NCBI GenBank assembly: GCA_963573385.1
Contig: CAUYLG010059030.1
Span: 34,222 to 98,221 of the forward strand
DNA from: Cacajao melanocephalus
Lineage: Eukaryota > Chordata > Mammalia > Primates > Pitheciidae
Direction of reading: 5' to 3'
DNA: 64,000 bases
The translations under genes were made by a program, and so were the position numbers. Positions within the stretch are counted from its first letter, which is position 1; the number at the start of each line of letters is the position of its first letter. Shown piece by piece: positions 27,653 to 43,573 of this stretch. The notes below the pieces were generated by a model that did not search any database, was not told the origin of the DNA, and saw only the letters and a program-made list of their open reading frames with translations.

Positions 27653-27951
27653 GGCAGAGTACGGTGGCTCACATCTGTAATCCCAGCACTCTGGGAGGCT
27701 GAGGTGGGAAGTTCGAGACCAGCCCGGTCAACATGGCGAAACCCCATCTCTACACAAAATATAAAAATTAGCCAGGCATGGTGGTGCTCACCTGCAGTCC
27801 CAGCTACTTGGGAGGCTGAGTGGGAAAAAATCACCTGAGCCTGGGAAGTTGAGGCTGAGTGAGCCACGATCATGCCACTGAACTCCAGCCTGGATCAGAG
27901 TAAGACCCTGTCTAAAAAAAACAAAAAACAAACAAAAAAAAAAACAAAACG
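27653..27951 (+). mobile_element. Alu
   Basis: Sense, complete, with a long A/C-interrupted tail. Confidence 0.92.
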
Positions 27952-27980
27952 AAAGAGACAGACAGACAAAAAGAAAAATT

Positions 27981-28277
27981 ACTTTTTTGAGATGGAAGTC
28001 TTGGTCTGTCAGCAGGCTGGAGTACAGAGGTGCAATCTCAGCTCACTGCAACTTCTGCCTCCCAAGTTCTAGCGATTCTCCTGCCTCACCCTCCCTAGTA
28101 GCTATAGGCATGTAGTACCTACAGGCATGCGCCACCACACCCGGTTAATTTTTGTATTTTTAGTAGAGACGGGGTTTCACCATGTTGACCAGGATGGTCT
28201 TGATCTCCTGACCTTGTGATCCACCCACCTCGGCCTCCCAAAGTGCTGGGATTACAGGCGTTAGCTACCTCGCCCAG
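27981..28277 (-). mobile_element. Alu
   Basis: Antisense; GAAAAATTACTTTTT duplicated on both sides. Forms an inverted pair with the copy 30 nt to the left. Confidence 0.93.
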
Positions 28278-28306
28278 CTGAAAAATTACTTTTTCACATG
28301 TGTTAT

Positions 28307-28308
<2 letters not shown>

Positions 28309-28342
<34 letters not shown>
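28309..28342. repeat. CA microsatellite
   Basis: About 17 CA copies in the FAM118A first intron, just beyond an antisense Alu. Confidence 0.93.
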
Positions 28343-28346
<4 letters not shown>

Positions 28347-31070
28347 CCTGCCATTAGAATCAGGTCATCAAAAGTTATTTTCCAGGGTAAGGAAACAAGG
28401 CTTAAACAATCCATAAATATCATTAGATTGCAGAGCTAAAAGGGATCCCGCTTATCCCCTGAAAATGTACACAACTAAGTACACGCATACATTTAACCCA
28501 GGGAGAGTTCATGGCTTCCATCAAGGTGTCTATGACCTTCCCCGAAATGCTAAGAAACCACAGTCCGCAGGCAAAGAAAACCAGGCTCATAGGTGTCTGT
28601 AACTTGCCCCAGGTAAAGGCTGGCAGAAGGCGCACTGGTGTTTGGCCCTAATGCCGATCCTCCTTCACACTGAGGAGTTAACATCAGAGTCATCAAACAG
28701 CAAATTGTTTTTGTTTTTAATCTACTGGATACTTTCTAAGGAAAGTAACAAATGTTGAGGTTCTCCACTGTATAATATAATCCCTCCACCACAGATTAAT
28801 AATAAAAGCAACTCTGGACCCCACTCGAGATTCCAATGACTGACTTAACTATTCACCAATCCTCAGTTTTACCAACTATAAAACATGGATTCTTGCTAAT
28901 GGGCCGAGTTTCAAAAGCTCAGGACTCTTGTATGCAAGTGCTCTGGAAGTTGGAATCGTCAAGTCAAATAGCTCATGCTCTGGCCTGTGGACGAGGCTGC
29001 CCCCACACGTCTATTCCTGGCCTCCTGCTGCGGGGCAAGACTCAGAAGCCACTCCTGTTCAATCCTATCTGGAAGATGATGATAAGAGGGCTCATCAGCT
29101 GACTAATCCAAGTGCCCCCTACTCCTGCCCCCCAAAATAATCCACATCACTTCCAAGTAGTTACTCCTCCCCGCCTATGAGAAGGGCTTGTTTAGCTCAG
29201 CCTTCTGTACACGACACTGTAGAATATTTCTAAATATTCCAGTAACCCCAAAAAACCACATGCCCAAAACTGTGACCATAGTAAAGAACTTTAAAAATCG
29301 ACCTCTAGTTCATTCAATTCCTGTTCAACTGCTTTTAATTCTCCATATATGCATGGTTATGGTTGGAAATTCAAAACCTAAATATTGCATTTACACATCT
29401 TCAAAAACAGTATGAACAAATTAAACTTTTATAGGCTATATTTAACTCCAAAATTAAGTGATTTCAAAGTTTCCCAAAAGATCAAGGTATCACTATCCAT
29501 AACACTTACGTAACAGGCCACAGCTTGTACTCCAGGGTGGTTTGTGGCTAGCTTAAGTGCTCAAAACCTCTTTCTTAGCCCTAACTGCAGCTCTGGTGTG
29601 GCTCCTTGACGGTATTTCAAACAGAACCACAGAGTCCAACCTCAACAGACAGATGGGCCTCTAGACTTTAATACTCATACATACCTTTAAGGATCAAAGG
29701 AGCCAACATGGAACGTACCCAGTTACATAAAAACTCAACACAGTAACTCTGCAACCTGAACTGCACAGTTGCCCATATTTAGACATTTACAGTTCATTAT
29801 CACACTACATGTTTAAGGCATTACCTCATTTCCTGTTTTACAGCAGCACAAACATCAGAGTCAAATCTCACAATAACCTAGAAATTACCCTAAATCTCCC
29901 CCTTTTTAAACCAAGGTCCAAGTAGGTAGGTGATCTCCAAAGCACTCAGCACCAGGTCCTAGAAGTTTCAGCAGGACAGCAGGCTCCAGCTTTCTGCTCC
30001 CAACCAAACACCGTCTAAGCCAATCAGATCCCAGACGACAGCAACAAAACCCTTCGGAGGCCTTTCAGACACTGCATCTCGTGGTTTCCTTGGTGACTAT
30101 GTCGTCACCACAGTTTGCAGAGCCAAGTCATCATAGCAACCCTTTCTTTTTTCAAGGACTTATCAGCATTTCTGAAAGCAAAATCTGGCCCCAGCAGAGA
30201 TTCTTATAAGCAGTTCCTGTCTTTTTTAGTCCAAAGCCAAAGTCTTACCAGGATGCTGTCTGCTTAGAACTTGAGATCACAAGCATTTTATAAATTAGCA
30301 GACTAGCTGGAGACTGCCTTATTCTTCAACCTCTGGCACCCAGCACTACAAAACGTTTATCAAACTGAGTTCATCACAGAATATAAGCTACCAAAATTGA
30401 ACTTGTTATTTACAGGTAGAAAACAAAGTACCTCACAAGCCTACCGTGGTAAGATGTTAATGGCCCTGCCCCACTCATGCCTGACGGCAGCCACACCCTT
30501 CTACAGTCCCTCCTAGACTCCAGGCTTAGCCATGTGATTTTTTGGCCACTGGGATATCATAGCAAATGGGATAACGGGAAGCAAGTACCAGTCTGACAAG
30601 CTCTTTACCAAAGAGCCTGTCCTGGGGGAACTCTGCCCTGCAGAGCTCTGGCCTGCCACTGGGTAGGCAGCCAAGGTACCATCCGCTAACACAAGAGCAA
30701 GGCTGCCTCAGGCCACAACGGCATGATTGACCCCAGCGAGCCTTGCAGAAGACCGGCTGGGCCGGGCCCTGGCACTGAGGCGCTGAGCTAGCAAACAGGC
30801 TGTGGCCGTCTAAAACCCTCATGGGACAGGGAGAAGCCCAGAGTGCCAAGGAAAACAGAGCAGACAAATGAACGAACATCCACAAGGCTCTGACGGCAGA
30901 GGGGAATGTGTGTCAAGAACTGCAATTATTGAAAGTGGCATAACGAAAATACCTTAAATTACTCACTTTCCATTACAAGCTATGCTTTCACTTAACAAGC
31001 ATAAACCATCAACTGGAAGTGTCGAGACTGTGGGATCCTCAAAAGTATCCTTTAAAAAAAAAAACCTCTT

Positions 31071-31364
31071 TCTTTTTTTGAGAAACAGTTTCACTCTTGT
31101 TGCCAAGGCTAGAGTGCAATGGCGGGATCTCGGCTCACTGCAACCTCCAGGTTCAAGCAATTGTTCTGCCTCAGCCTTCCAAGTAGCTGGGATTACAGGC
31201 ACGTGCCACCACCCCAGGATAGTTGTGGGTTTTGTTTTTTTTTTTAATAGAGACTGGTTTCATCATGTTGGTCAGGTTGGTCCCAAACTCCTGACCTCAA
31301 GCGATCCACCTGCCTCAGCCTCCCAAAGTGCTGGGATTACAGGTGTGAGCCACTACTCCCAACC
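31071..31364 (-). mobile_element. Alu
   Basis: Antisense, near complete. Confidence 0.93.
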
Positions 31365-32113
31365 CTCTTATTTCTTTCTATAAGTAGATTATCATATGGG
31401 CTTTGAGCAGTTTCAAAAAGCAAGGAGATAAGAGTGTCCAAGCTGCATCTGATTACAATGAAGCAACAGGGATCAGAGTAGACATATGCTCAAAATACAT
31501 CCATCTCACACAGGAGTGAGTGGTATCACATTTATTCGGCAGTTTCCAAATGCTGACCTTTAACTCACCCGTAGTCAATCCACACAGTGATAATAAAACG
31601 ACCCAGAATTTGCAAAGAAAGTCAGATAAGGTCACTGTGATGACAAAGGAGTTGATTTATGTTGAGGCCTTGGAGCAAAGCCCAGCAACACAGGACTATT
31701 AGCACCAATATTACTACTGCCACCATTACCAAAGCACCTCACACTAAGAAACCATTTATAAATGTGCTACTGACAGGAGACTCGGAAACACTAAATGTGA
31801 TCCATGTACCCAGGGTGGATCTTCAGGACTGCAATGTCCGTAAAGGAGGCTGGAATCTATCAACGGCATTCTGACTACACCAAGGCAGGTCTGGAAGACA
31901 GCAGCCTTCAAGCAAGCCCTTCTCAGCATGGCCCTCAGCAAATGGCAGATGAGAGCATGCTACAGAAGTTCCATGGCCAGATCCTGCTCATTAACATCCT
32001 CCTCTCCCCTCATTCTCATACAAATCCCACAAACTTCCTTTCTCACAGCAACCAAGTTTCCCATGTAGGCTGGGGAGAGGAGGAAGACTGTGGCAGCAGA
32101 AATCACAGAGCAA

Positions 32114-32422
<309 letters not shown>

Positions 32423-32664
32423 TCAGTCTTCAAGCACATCTGGCAGTTGTATTTCTAACCACAAATGAATCATCTGCAATCTAGCTGATAGGTTTCTGGC
32501 GAGTTTGATTAGCATGACTAGGTTCACCTGAACTGGAAACAAGGCACAAACGGGCAAAAAAAAAAATTAAGCTTCTGGAATTGCAAAGGAGAGGCTTAGC
32601 CTTAAAACCACAACTCCACCCGAAGCAGCACTAGGAAGAAGGTGAAGAAAACACAGGATCTGGA

Positions 32665-32815
32665 GACAAGGAAACGCCACCCTTTCCCCAGCCAGGAAAC
32701 CTCTCTAAGCCTCAGTTTCCCCATCTGCCAAATGGGGATTCCAACACGCCTATCACCGACTGGACTGCTGCAAAGACTTTCAAGTGTGATGACTGTCTGA
32801 AGGGTACTTCATAAA
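32665..32815. mobile_element. MIR SINE
   Basis: The MIR core CTAAGCCTCAGTTTCCCCAT and CTGCCAAATGGGGATT is followed by a diverged 3' part. Confidence 0.75.
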
Positions 32816-33274
32816 GTATACAATTTTCTCTGTTATTCTAGACTGCCTACATCAGCACCACTTTTCCAAGGCAGTCACCACAACTACATTTCAGTGTAAC
32901 CGTGGTTCTGGTCAAACTTAATTTCAGCCATTACTAATAATAAGGGATCTTCAGGATGAATTATTTTCTTCAATTTACAGAAAATATGAGCCCTCCATTT
33001 GAACGCACTCCATTTAACCAATCACTTTTTATTCAGTTGAACTTATAACGGGAAAAATGCCTTATTTTGTAATGATGGAAATAAATTAATTGGATTCCTG
33101 AAACCAGTCCCTCCAAACAGAGCTGCTTGGACATATACACCCAAACCAGGAAAGCAGCAAAACCCACCACTAGGAAAAAAATTTAATTCAAATTTAATTT
33201 GGTCACAAATTAATTCAAAGAGCAACATTAATTACTGCCACTTTTTCAGCCCCGAATAGAGATTCAAGGGAAAA

Positions 33275-33420
33275 TGCTAAGCATTTTACACACACTATCT
33301 CAGTTAACCCTCTCAATAACCCTATGAGGTGGCTACTATTACCCATAACCCGGCCAAGGCCAACACTGAGCCTTCTAACAGGCCAGCCCGTGTTACGTAT
33401 TACATATTCCTGCGCCTTTC
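33275..33420. mobile_element. MIR-type SINE fragment
   Basis: CACACTATCTCAGTTAACCC and CAATAACCCTATGAGGTGG followed by CTACTATTACC match the 3' part of MIR. Confidence 0.65.
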
Positions 33421-33689
33421 CTCCTAACATCACTACAGCTTGAAATGGCAAACAAATATACATGATATTTTACTGGGAACTCTGCCATACACTAAAACAT
33501 TCAACCTTTTACATAGTTTGTCCACCAGATGTAACACATTAACTCAAATAAACGTGTTACTTTACCACAACGTGTTACTTAAAACACGCCAAGACAGAGG
33601 CCAGGGGCTTGTGGACCCGCCCACATTTACCCCACTTCGAGAAGATACCAGAAAGTAACCCTCCGATAAAATTAAAATGACAGAATTTC

Positions 33690-33870
33690 AGAGCAGGCGG
33701 GATCTTAAAGGTTACATGAAACCAAATGCCCTAATTTTTCAGGAGTGAAAATTGAGACCGAGAGCCAGTGACTTCGTCAACTTCCCCCAAGCAGCTGGGA
33801 ACAAGCTCTAAAGTAACTCCTGGCTCGTGGCCCATACACTTCCCACTGCCCTGGGCACTGTCTGGTCCAC
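33690..33870. mobile_element. MIR3-like SINE fragment
   Basis: ATTTCAGAGCAGGCGGGATC, TTAAAGGTTACAT and GAAAATTGAGACC resemble the core of MIR3-type elements. Diverged. Confidence 0.45.
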
Positions 33871-34244
33871 TGTGACCTCAAAACTTTAAGGCACTCATTT
33901 CTACCTCTTTACCACCAAATGGTTACAAACAAAGCACACAGTTTTGTTTTCCACAGCTTCTTCCCCAGGAATGTTGAAAAGAAGAGTTGCCATTAGGCAA
34001 ACAGAAGAGGTGGCAGAGCAGCCCCTGCAAAAAGACCAGCCCTGGCCAGTGCTTATCACTCAACTGTCCCGCTTAGCTTGGCTGGAGGGTGGGAAAAGAT
34101 AAGGAGGGCCACATGGAGGAACAATGCCGCCACTCAAGAGGACAGCATTTTCCTGGGAAGGAGACGCTGCAGGCTCCTTGGGGGAAGGAAGTAGGACAGA
34201 GGAGCAAGAGCCTGGCCAACAAGTAAGTACTGGCTAAACTATTA

Positions 34245-34618
<374 letters not shown>

Positions 34619-34789
34619 CCTCACAAGGTGTCTGATACTGAAAGCCACCTGCTTCCTGTTCCAGCCCTTTTAGTCCTCTAGCCCCACATTGTCACCACAG
34701 GGAAATTTCTGACACATCTGAACATGTCTCCCCTCCAACAGCTTGCCATTTTGTCAATTGTGAAGTCTTTAACTTGGTTTTCTATCCTG

Positions 34790-35740
<951 letters not shown>

Positions 35741-36209
35741 TGATTGCCTGCTTGGTGGTGGGGAGAAACCTCTCCTCATATTTGGTCACAGAAGACATCT
35801 CTGTTGATGGTGGTTGAGAGAATAGAAAAAGCACGTTGGGTGTTTTCCCACACATGGGTTCTCTTTGGGACCCCTAGCCCAGCATGGTCCTGGCCCACTT
35901 CTGAGACTCCACCTCTCCTCACCCTGGCCCACTGTACCCTGTGTGCCTCTCCTGTGTGGTCATTAGGTTATGGTGATGCACAGACACCCAGTCACCCTGA
36001 AGCACTGCGGCAACCACAGGCCTTATGGTAACAGGACAGAAACCTCACTTCAAAAGTTCAGTCCCCAGGCTCAGACAGGAAAGAGCGGGAACCAGGCTTC
36101 TGGGCCTGGGCTTTCAGAAACTTAGCCCCGTTCCAGGAAGTCACAGTCCCCACGACCACTGCCTTGGTCCAGGTCACCCCCATCTCTCACAGAGTCTTGC
36201 TTCTTCCAA

Positions 36210-36540
36210 AAAAAAGTCTCCCCACCACAGCCATGTAGATTGTTCAAAAACACACCAACTGCTGCCTCTCTCCTCCTGAAGCCCTTCAATGCCCTCTCAC
36301 TCCCTTAAAGCACCAAACCCTCCACTCGGCTTACACTGGGCACGCTTGAGTCCTGACTGGCTCAGAATCACACCCTCTTTCTTGTCACTCCCACCTCAAA
36401 CCCAGCACTCTGCAAAAGTCCCAGCTTCTCCCATTCCGAGTCTCTACGGGGACACTTCCCTGGCTTCTCCCCCTGCCGACGTCCCGCCTTCCTTCAGCTC
36501 AGCTGGGTCACTTCTCAGGGCAACGGCAAGTGCAGTCGTT
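36210..36540. mobile_element. Possible L2 fragment
   Basis: C/T-rich DNA with CTCCTGAAGCCCTTCAATG-type words like L2 3' ends. Low certainty. Confidence 0.35.
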
Positions 36541-37219
36541 CAATAAAGGGTCAAGGGCATGGTGGGCCTGCGGGGAGCCAAGCTGGGTTCTCTGCAGTTA
36601 GCACTCCCTCGTCCACCACCTTCATTAGGTGCGCTTCAGCCACACCTCCTGCCTTCCAACACTGTGTGCGTGGCAGCCTCTCTGGCCGTCCCCTGGAAGT
36701 TTGCCTGGAATGACCGTGGCAAACTTCTCGAGCTTAACCTTCAAGAACCAGCTCACCTGTTACTTAGCACCTCCTCCCCCCACTCCTAAGAAGCCCTCCT
36801 TATGACCAGTCCCTTCCCCAGAATCCCACCCTTTCTCAGATGGGTTCCCGTCCAGCGCGGCTATGGCTTCCTCCTCCAGGTTAAAACGACCTACTTTCCT
36901 TATGCCCCGGTTCCCTAGGTCCTGACAGCAGGGACCGTGTCATCTCCAATGTCAATTCCTGGAGCCTATCAGGCATTCAAAAAAAAAAAAAAATGTTAGT
37001 TCCTTGAATGAAAAACTTAAGAGAAGGAGACGACCTAAAAGCGCCCCCATGTGCCCGCACTCGCTCCCTCCTCAGTTTGGCCGCCCTCGGCCACATCAGA
37101 TCTCCTGCTCTCTACACTGTCCTGTGGCGCCACCTGAGTCTCAGCAGAGCATTAAAAGTTAAACCTGGCCCTGCACATGCAGGCGCAGGGACCACAGTCC
37201 ACGTCTACTAGGAGACTGT

Positions 37220-38250
37220 CGTCCGGCGCGCTGTTACCGCCTTAAGTTATCACCAGCCCTGGGAACGCTTCCACCCACGCCCCGCAGATCCAGGGACCCC
37301 ATGTTGGAGAAACTCAGGGGTGCGATCAGTCGGAGAGGGAGCCTCAGGGTGGGCGGCACGGCAGCTCGGGGGCTCAGGACACCGGAACTCACGGCTCCCC
37401 CTAGAAAGGCAGGGGACCAGGGGGCTTCAGAGGCGGCCGCCGGAGGCAGGTCCCAAGGGAACCTCGAGAGTTTCCGGAAACAACGGTTCTCAGGGCCCAC
37501 CGGCGGCCGAGGTCCTCAGAGCGGTCTCGGAGTCCAGTGGAAATCTTGGGAGTTTCGAGGTTCGCGGGCCTGGAGGGGCCGGGCGGATCCTGAGGGGGTC
37601 TCGAGGGCAGGGGCTCCAGGGGGGAGCTGAGAGGAAGTCCTGGGGTGGTCCCGGAGCGGATCCTGAGGGTCTCCGAGTCCCCAAGGGCTCCGGATGCAGT
37701 GGCAGCGGGCCCGCCCCGCCCCCTCACCTGCGGCGCCTCCAAGACGCTGGTCCCAGCTCGCACTCCCGCCTCTCCTCCTCCAGCTCCACTGCGGGTGACT
37801 ACGCCTCCGGGGTCTCTCGGCGGCCGCGCGCCCCTCACGCTGGGCGGGGCGGGTGGACGGTCCTCGTGGGAGACTGCGCGCGCACGCGGGCTGGAAGCGA
37901 GAGCCTGAGCTTGAGCCGGAGTCGGAGCCCGAGTGGACGCTGCGCCGCCTCCAGGCGCCCCTCCGCGTTAGCCGGCAGCGGCGCCGCCTCAAAGTCTTCC
38001 CCGGCGCTCCCTCCTGCGCCGCGTGAAGGTTCCGTTCTGAAACCAACGGCCCCACGGCGCCCAGAGGCCCCGCCCAGGGAGGGCGGAGCCAGGACGCGCG
38101 CCCCCGCCCCTCCGCCAGAGCCATTGTCCCCGCCCATCTGGAAGGCCACGCCCCCGGAGTCTCCGGTGCAGGCGCGGTCGCGGCCGCGTGTTCGGGAAGC
38201 GCTAGGGCGCGGAGTAGGCGTCACAGCCTCACCTAGACGGTCGAGCCACG
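37220..38250 (-). promoter_or_regulatory. FAM118A: CpG island and FAM118A promoter
   Basis: A block of about 1 kb, strongly GC-rich with undepleted CpG, unlike all flanking DNA. It contains a GC box GGGCGGGGCGGG near 37842-37853 and an alternating CG run TGCGCGCGCACGCG at 37875-37888 that resembles an NRF1 site. No TATA box is evident. It lies 11.7 kb upstream of the FAM118A start codon on the - strand, as expected for a housekeeping-type promoter. Confidence 0.8.
37728..37870 (-). other. FAM118A: FAM118A non-coding first exon (5' end approximate)
   Basis: A strong - strand donor GCCGCAG|GTGAGG ends an exon at 37728 inside the CpG island. The transcription start is not determinable; GC-box and NRF1-like sites just upstream suggest 37.8-37.9 kb. 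The next exon is the one with the ATG. Confidence 0.55.
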
Positions 38251-38320
38251 CATCCAGTTTCCTCATCTGTAGAATGGGGGCGGGAGCACTTTGCAGGGAC
38301 GTGGCGAGCATCTAGTGTTA
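38245..38320. mobile_element. MIR fragment at the CpG island edge
   Basis: AGTTTCCTCATCTGTAGAAT, then GGGGGCGGGAGCA. Only the MIR core is recognisable. Confidence 0.55.
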
Positions 38321-39412
38321 TCGGAAGCGCTCCTCTGCAGCTGCGTCCTGCACCACACTCAGGCACAGCTTCTGTCCCCAACCCGAGGCGGGCCTAGACC
38401 TGGGGCTGGTCTTAGTCCCCCAACAGACTCCTGCCCGTTTAAATTGGCCAATACCCTCTGCAGCCCTACCTTCTTTATTTTCAGAGTGCTTGTCATTCTC
38501 CGAAATTGGGTGCGCTTGTGACTGGCTCCCCCTTCCCGTGAGAGCAGGTACCTTGTGCGTCTTGTCCACTGGGGGTCCCCAGAAGCCAGCACGGAGCTGG
38601 GCACAGCATGGCAGCCCACAGGTTCGTGCGTGTCTCCGCCTCTCCTCCTCCTCCGTGCCTTCCTCGTGCTCTTCCCTCGTCAAGAAATACTCTTCCCCGA
38701 GGCTGAGAATGGGACCAGCTGCGGTTGGATCAGCAAGGCCCCCTGAATCCTCGCGCATGCCTGTCCCAGGTTCCGCTTCAGTCAAGCGGGTGTGATCCTA
38801 GAACCATCCTCGCGGGTGTTGCGAGGACTAAGTGAGATCGTGCGTGGGTAGGCTGGGCACGGGCCCCCTAACGATCTTACTCCTCCTCCTTTGTCTGTCA
38901 CTGAAGTCTTTCCCTTACCTAAACAGGACCCAATCCAACCCCAGCCACTTCCTCTTCTCAGCCTGCCCTGCCCAAGCTGGAGTCAATTATTACTTCCTCT
39001 TTCCTCAGCACCCTTTTTCCTGCCTGATTTTAGAGTTGGCTGTTAATACCTCCCCCCACCCCAACTCATAAGGAAGCTCGCATTTTGTGACAGAAGCTAG
39101 TGTTGTGTTAGCAGCATGTGAAATTTGGGGGTGCCAGAGCCGAGAACACTGTAGGGGGCAGTGTCTCTGGGATGAAGAGGGCAGGCCCTGGGCTTAGTAT
39201 GTGGGGTCAGGCACCCCCTGAGCACTTTGCGTTCGTTCCTTCTTGTCGTTCCTGGAACAACCCTATGAGGAAGGTGTCTTCATTGTTATTCCAATTTAAC
39301 AGAAAGCGAAGCTCAGGTTCAAGAGGTTGTGTAGTTCCAAGCCTCAGCCCATGCCTAATCACCACTGAATACAGCTCCCCAACCCCTGGAGGTGGGATTT
39401 AAATCCAAAAAA

Positions 39413-39797
<385 letters not shown>

Positions 39798-40329
39798 TCA
39801 GGCCCCAGAAAGGATTTTGATTAATAGGACCTTGTGGGCTGGGTGCTGCAGACCCAAGGCTCTGCGCAGGGCATCCTCTGAGGGGTGGTGAGACCAAAGC
39901 AGTCATAACCTCCAGCCACATAAAGCACCATCCGAGACAGGCTGGAAGTCTCAGCCCCTCCACCCCAAAAACTCAGCCAGTCAGCCTTACAAGAACAAGG
40001 ATAGCAGAAGGGAAGCCTCAGGAACAAGGCCTCCCCTTTCCCCACATCCAAGAGAGATGCAGCTTTTCTTAGGTTGTGGAAAATTACTGAGAGGCACTGT
40101 CCCCTGGGCACCTTGACCATTCGAGTAGATAAGGGGGCAGATATGCCAAGTTGGCAGGGGGCCAGCATGGGGCCAGCGTTTGGGTGTGACACGTCACTGG
40201 ATACTACGAGGTGTCTGTGTCTGCTCAGCCTCCACCCAGCCGATGTGAGCACAACTCATACTAGTGAAGATGCATGTGCATGGCAAGGCTTGTCACCAGG
40301 AGCCCAGCTACCAGACCTGGTCCATTTCT

Positions 40330-40996
<667 letters not shown>

Positions 40997-41054
40997 TGAG
41001 GGTACCTTGGGGAGCGTTCATGCATTTGGAATGTACATACCTGTGTGTGCACAT

Positions 41055-41226
41055 ATACACCACTGTGTACTGAGCACCTACGGTGTGCCAGGTGCTATTC
41101 CAAGCTCATCATAGGCATATCCTTCCTCACCATCACTGCCACCCTATGGGATAGGTATTATTAATCTCCTTTAACAGACCAAAAAACAGGCTGAGAGGCT
41201 TTAGAGCAACTAGTCCAAGCTGGAAA
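41055..41226. mobile_element. MIR SINE
   Basis: TGTACTGAGCACCTACGGTG, TGCCAGGTGCTATTCCAAGC, CCCTATGGGATAGGTATTAT and AACAGACCAAAAAACAGGCT follow MIR order. Confidence 0.7.
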
Positions 41227-41989
41227 GTGGGCATCCACTTGGAATTGCTGCTGAGGTCTGTCTGGCTGCAGAAGGAGCTTCGCATTGTCAGAAAAGAGGA
41301 GAGCCAGCAGATTCACAGGCAGGGTCCCTGCTGGGATGCTCCGAAGAATGGACAGAAAGGACAGCAGAGACAACAATCCTCCCATCCTGGAGAGAAAGTT
41401 GTTGCTTTATTGTGTGGACAAACCCGCAGCATAACAGATACCTGCCCTGCACCGGTGTACAAGAACACACCCCACAGTGATAACATGCATCATGCAATAT
41501 ACACCCTCACATTGTGTGTGTCATTACACATACATGCTGTAAACACACTCATGGAAAAGGAGCTAGCTAAGCCTCTTAGAGTCTCCCCACATGCCATCCA
41601 CACCATGTCTATTTCCTATAGAAACTCTTGCTGCTCCCTGCTGCTGGGCAGGCTGGCAGGAAAGGCTGTGAAACCATCGCTGAGCAGCAGGTGGGGTGTG
41701 TGTGGCAGGCAGGGGAAGGGTGGAGGGGAGCCTGCCCCTTGGAAAAGTCTCTCTGGCCCTCCTTCTCCACCAGCTCATCTTTGCTTCCCCAGACCCTACC
41801 CATTCTCCAGGTCAGGCCCCCTTACTGCTGGCCTGGAAGTTTTGCAACAGGCTGCTCTGAGGCTCCACTCACCAATCCATGCCACCTGCCCCCAAGCCAT
41901 GCTGTGTCCTGGAGGACTGGCAGGAGCACTGAATAATATCTACCAAACACCCACCATGGGAGGAGCCAAGGACATAGCAAGAAAGCCAA

Positions 41990-42325
41990 CCCTGCTCTGG
42001 TGGCGCTAACAACATGGCATGCCAGACCCCTATTGACTCCAATGAGAATGGCACCATGTCTGAGAGGCCAAAGAAGAGACCCAGAGCCAGTGAATGAGAC
42101 GTGGGGTTTATTGGGGACTTGGATACAGGAGTGATCGAGTGGCAGCCCACTGGACAGGAGAAACACCTTCATTTGTTAAAAGCATGTAATTTAGGCAGCA
42201 ATCTTTATGTAGCCCCCTCCACCTAGCAACCTCCATTTAAGCCAGAAAAAAGGGCCTGGCTCCCCTGTACAGCCTGTCCCTTGGAACAGGCCAGGGGTTC
42301 AGATCTCTTCATAGATAAGAAGTGA
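41990..42325 (-). mobile_element. Class I ERV-type solitary LTR
   Basis: On the - strand it reads CCTGTATCCAAGTCCCCAAT with AATAAA (42113-42108), then CACGTCTCATTCACTGGCTC, GGGTCTCTTCTTTGGCC and GGGGTCTGGCATGCCA. This is the layout of a class I LTR 3' end. No adjacent gag, pol or env sequence is visible. Confidence 0.6.
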
Positions 42326-42330
42326 CCCTC

Positions 42331-42713
<383 letters not shown>

Positions 42714-42837
42714 TCACAGCAGTTGTATTCATAATAGCCAAAAACTGGAAACAACCCAAATATTCTTCAGTGGGCGAATGGTTAAAGGAACTGTGGCACA
42801 TTTATATTGTGGAATACTACTCAGCAATAAGTAGGAA

Positions 42838-42969
42838 GCTGAGCACGGTGGCTCATACCTGTAATCTTAGCACTTTGAGAGGCTAAGGGGGGGAGGATTG
42901 CTTAAGGCCAGGCGTTCAAGACCAGCCAGGGCAACATAGTGAGACCCTGTCTCCAAAACAATAAAAAAG
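42838..42969 (+). mobile_element. Alu, left arm
   Basis: Sense monomer within the first L1 tail. Confidence 0.87.
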
Positions 42970-42975
42970 AATGTA

Positions 42976-43204
42976 CTTTTTTTTTTTTTTGAGATGAAGT
43001 TTCCCTGGCTGGAGTGCAATGGCATGATCTCAACTCACTGCAACTTCGCCTCCCAGCTTCAAGCAATTCTCCTGCCTCAGCCTCCCGAATAGCTGGGATT
43101 ACAGGCACCTGCCAAGATGGTCTTGAACTCCTGACCTCAGGTGATCCACCCGCCTCGGCCTCCCAAAGTGCTGGGATTACAGGCATGAGCCACCATGTCT
43201 GGCC
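42976..43204 (-). mobile_element. Alu with internal deletion
   Basis: Antisense; jumps from the first arm directly to GATGGTCTTGAACTCC, so about 60 nt of the middle are missing. Confidence 0.9.
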
Positions 43205-43573
43205 ACAATGCACTCTTGATATACGCAATAATTTGAATGGATTACAAGGAAATTACGCTGCATGAAGAAAAGGCAATCAATAAAAGTTACATATACTCTA
43301 TGATTCATTTATAGAACATTTTTTATTTTTTTATTTTCATTTTTAATTTTTTTTATCATCTGGCCCAAAATGTCATATAGAACAGTTTTTAAATGACAAG
43401 ATTGTCGAGATGGAGAACAGGTTAGTGATCACCAGGGTTTAGGGGCTGGGAAGCGGTGTGTGCGGCTCTGCAGGGGTGGGGGAGCCTTGTGGATATGAAA
43501 CAGTTCTGTATCTTGATTGCATTGATGGTAAGCCAAAGTTACACATGTGATAAAATTATGCAGAACTACACAC

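Noticed and set aside
37320..38315. 331-codon + strand reading frame over the CpG island
   Set aside because: GC-rich DNA has few stops; the translation is low-complexity Ser/Arg/Pro/Gly with no domain, and it overlaps the FAM118A promoter and first exon on the other strand.
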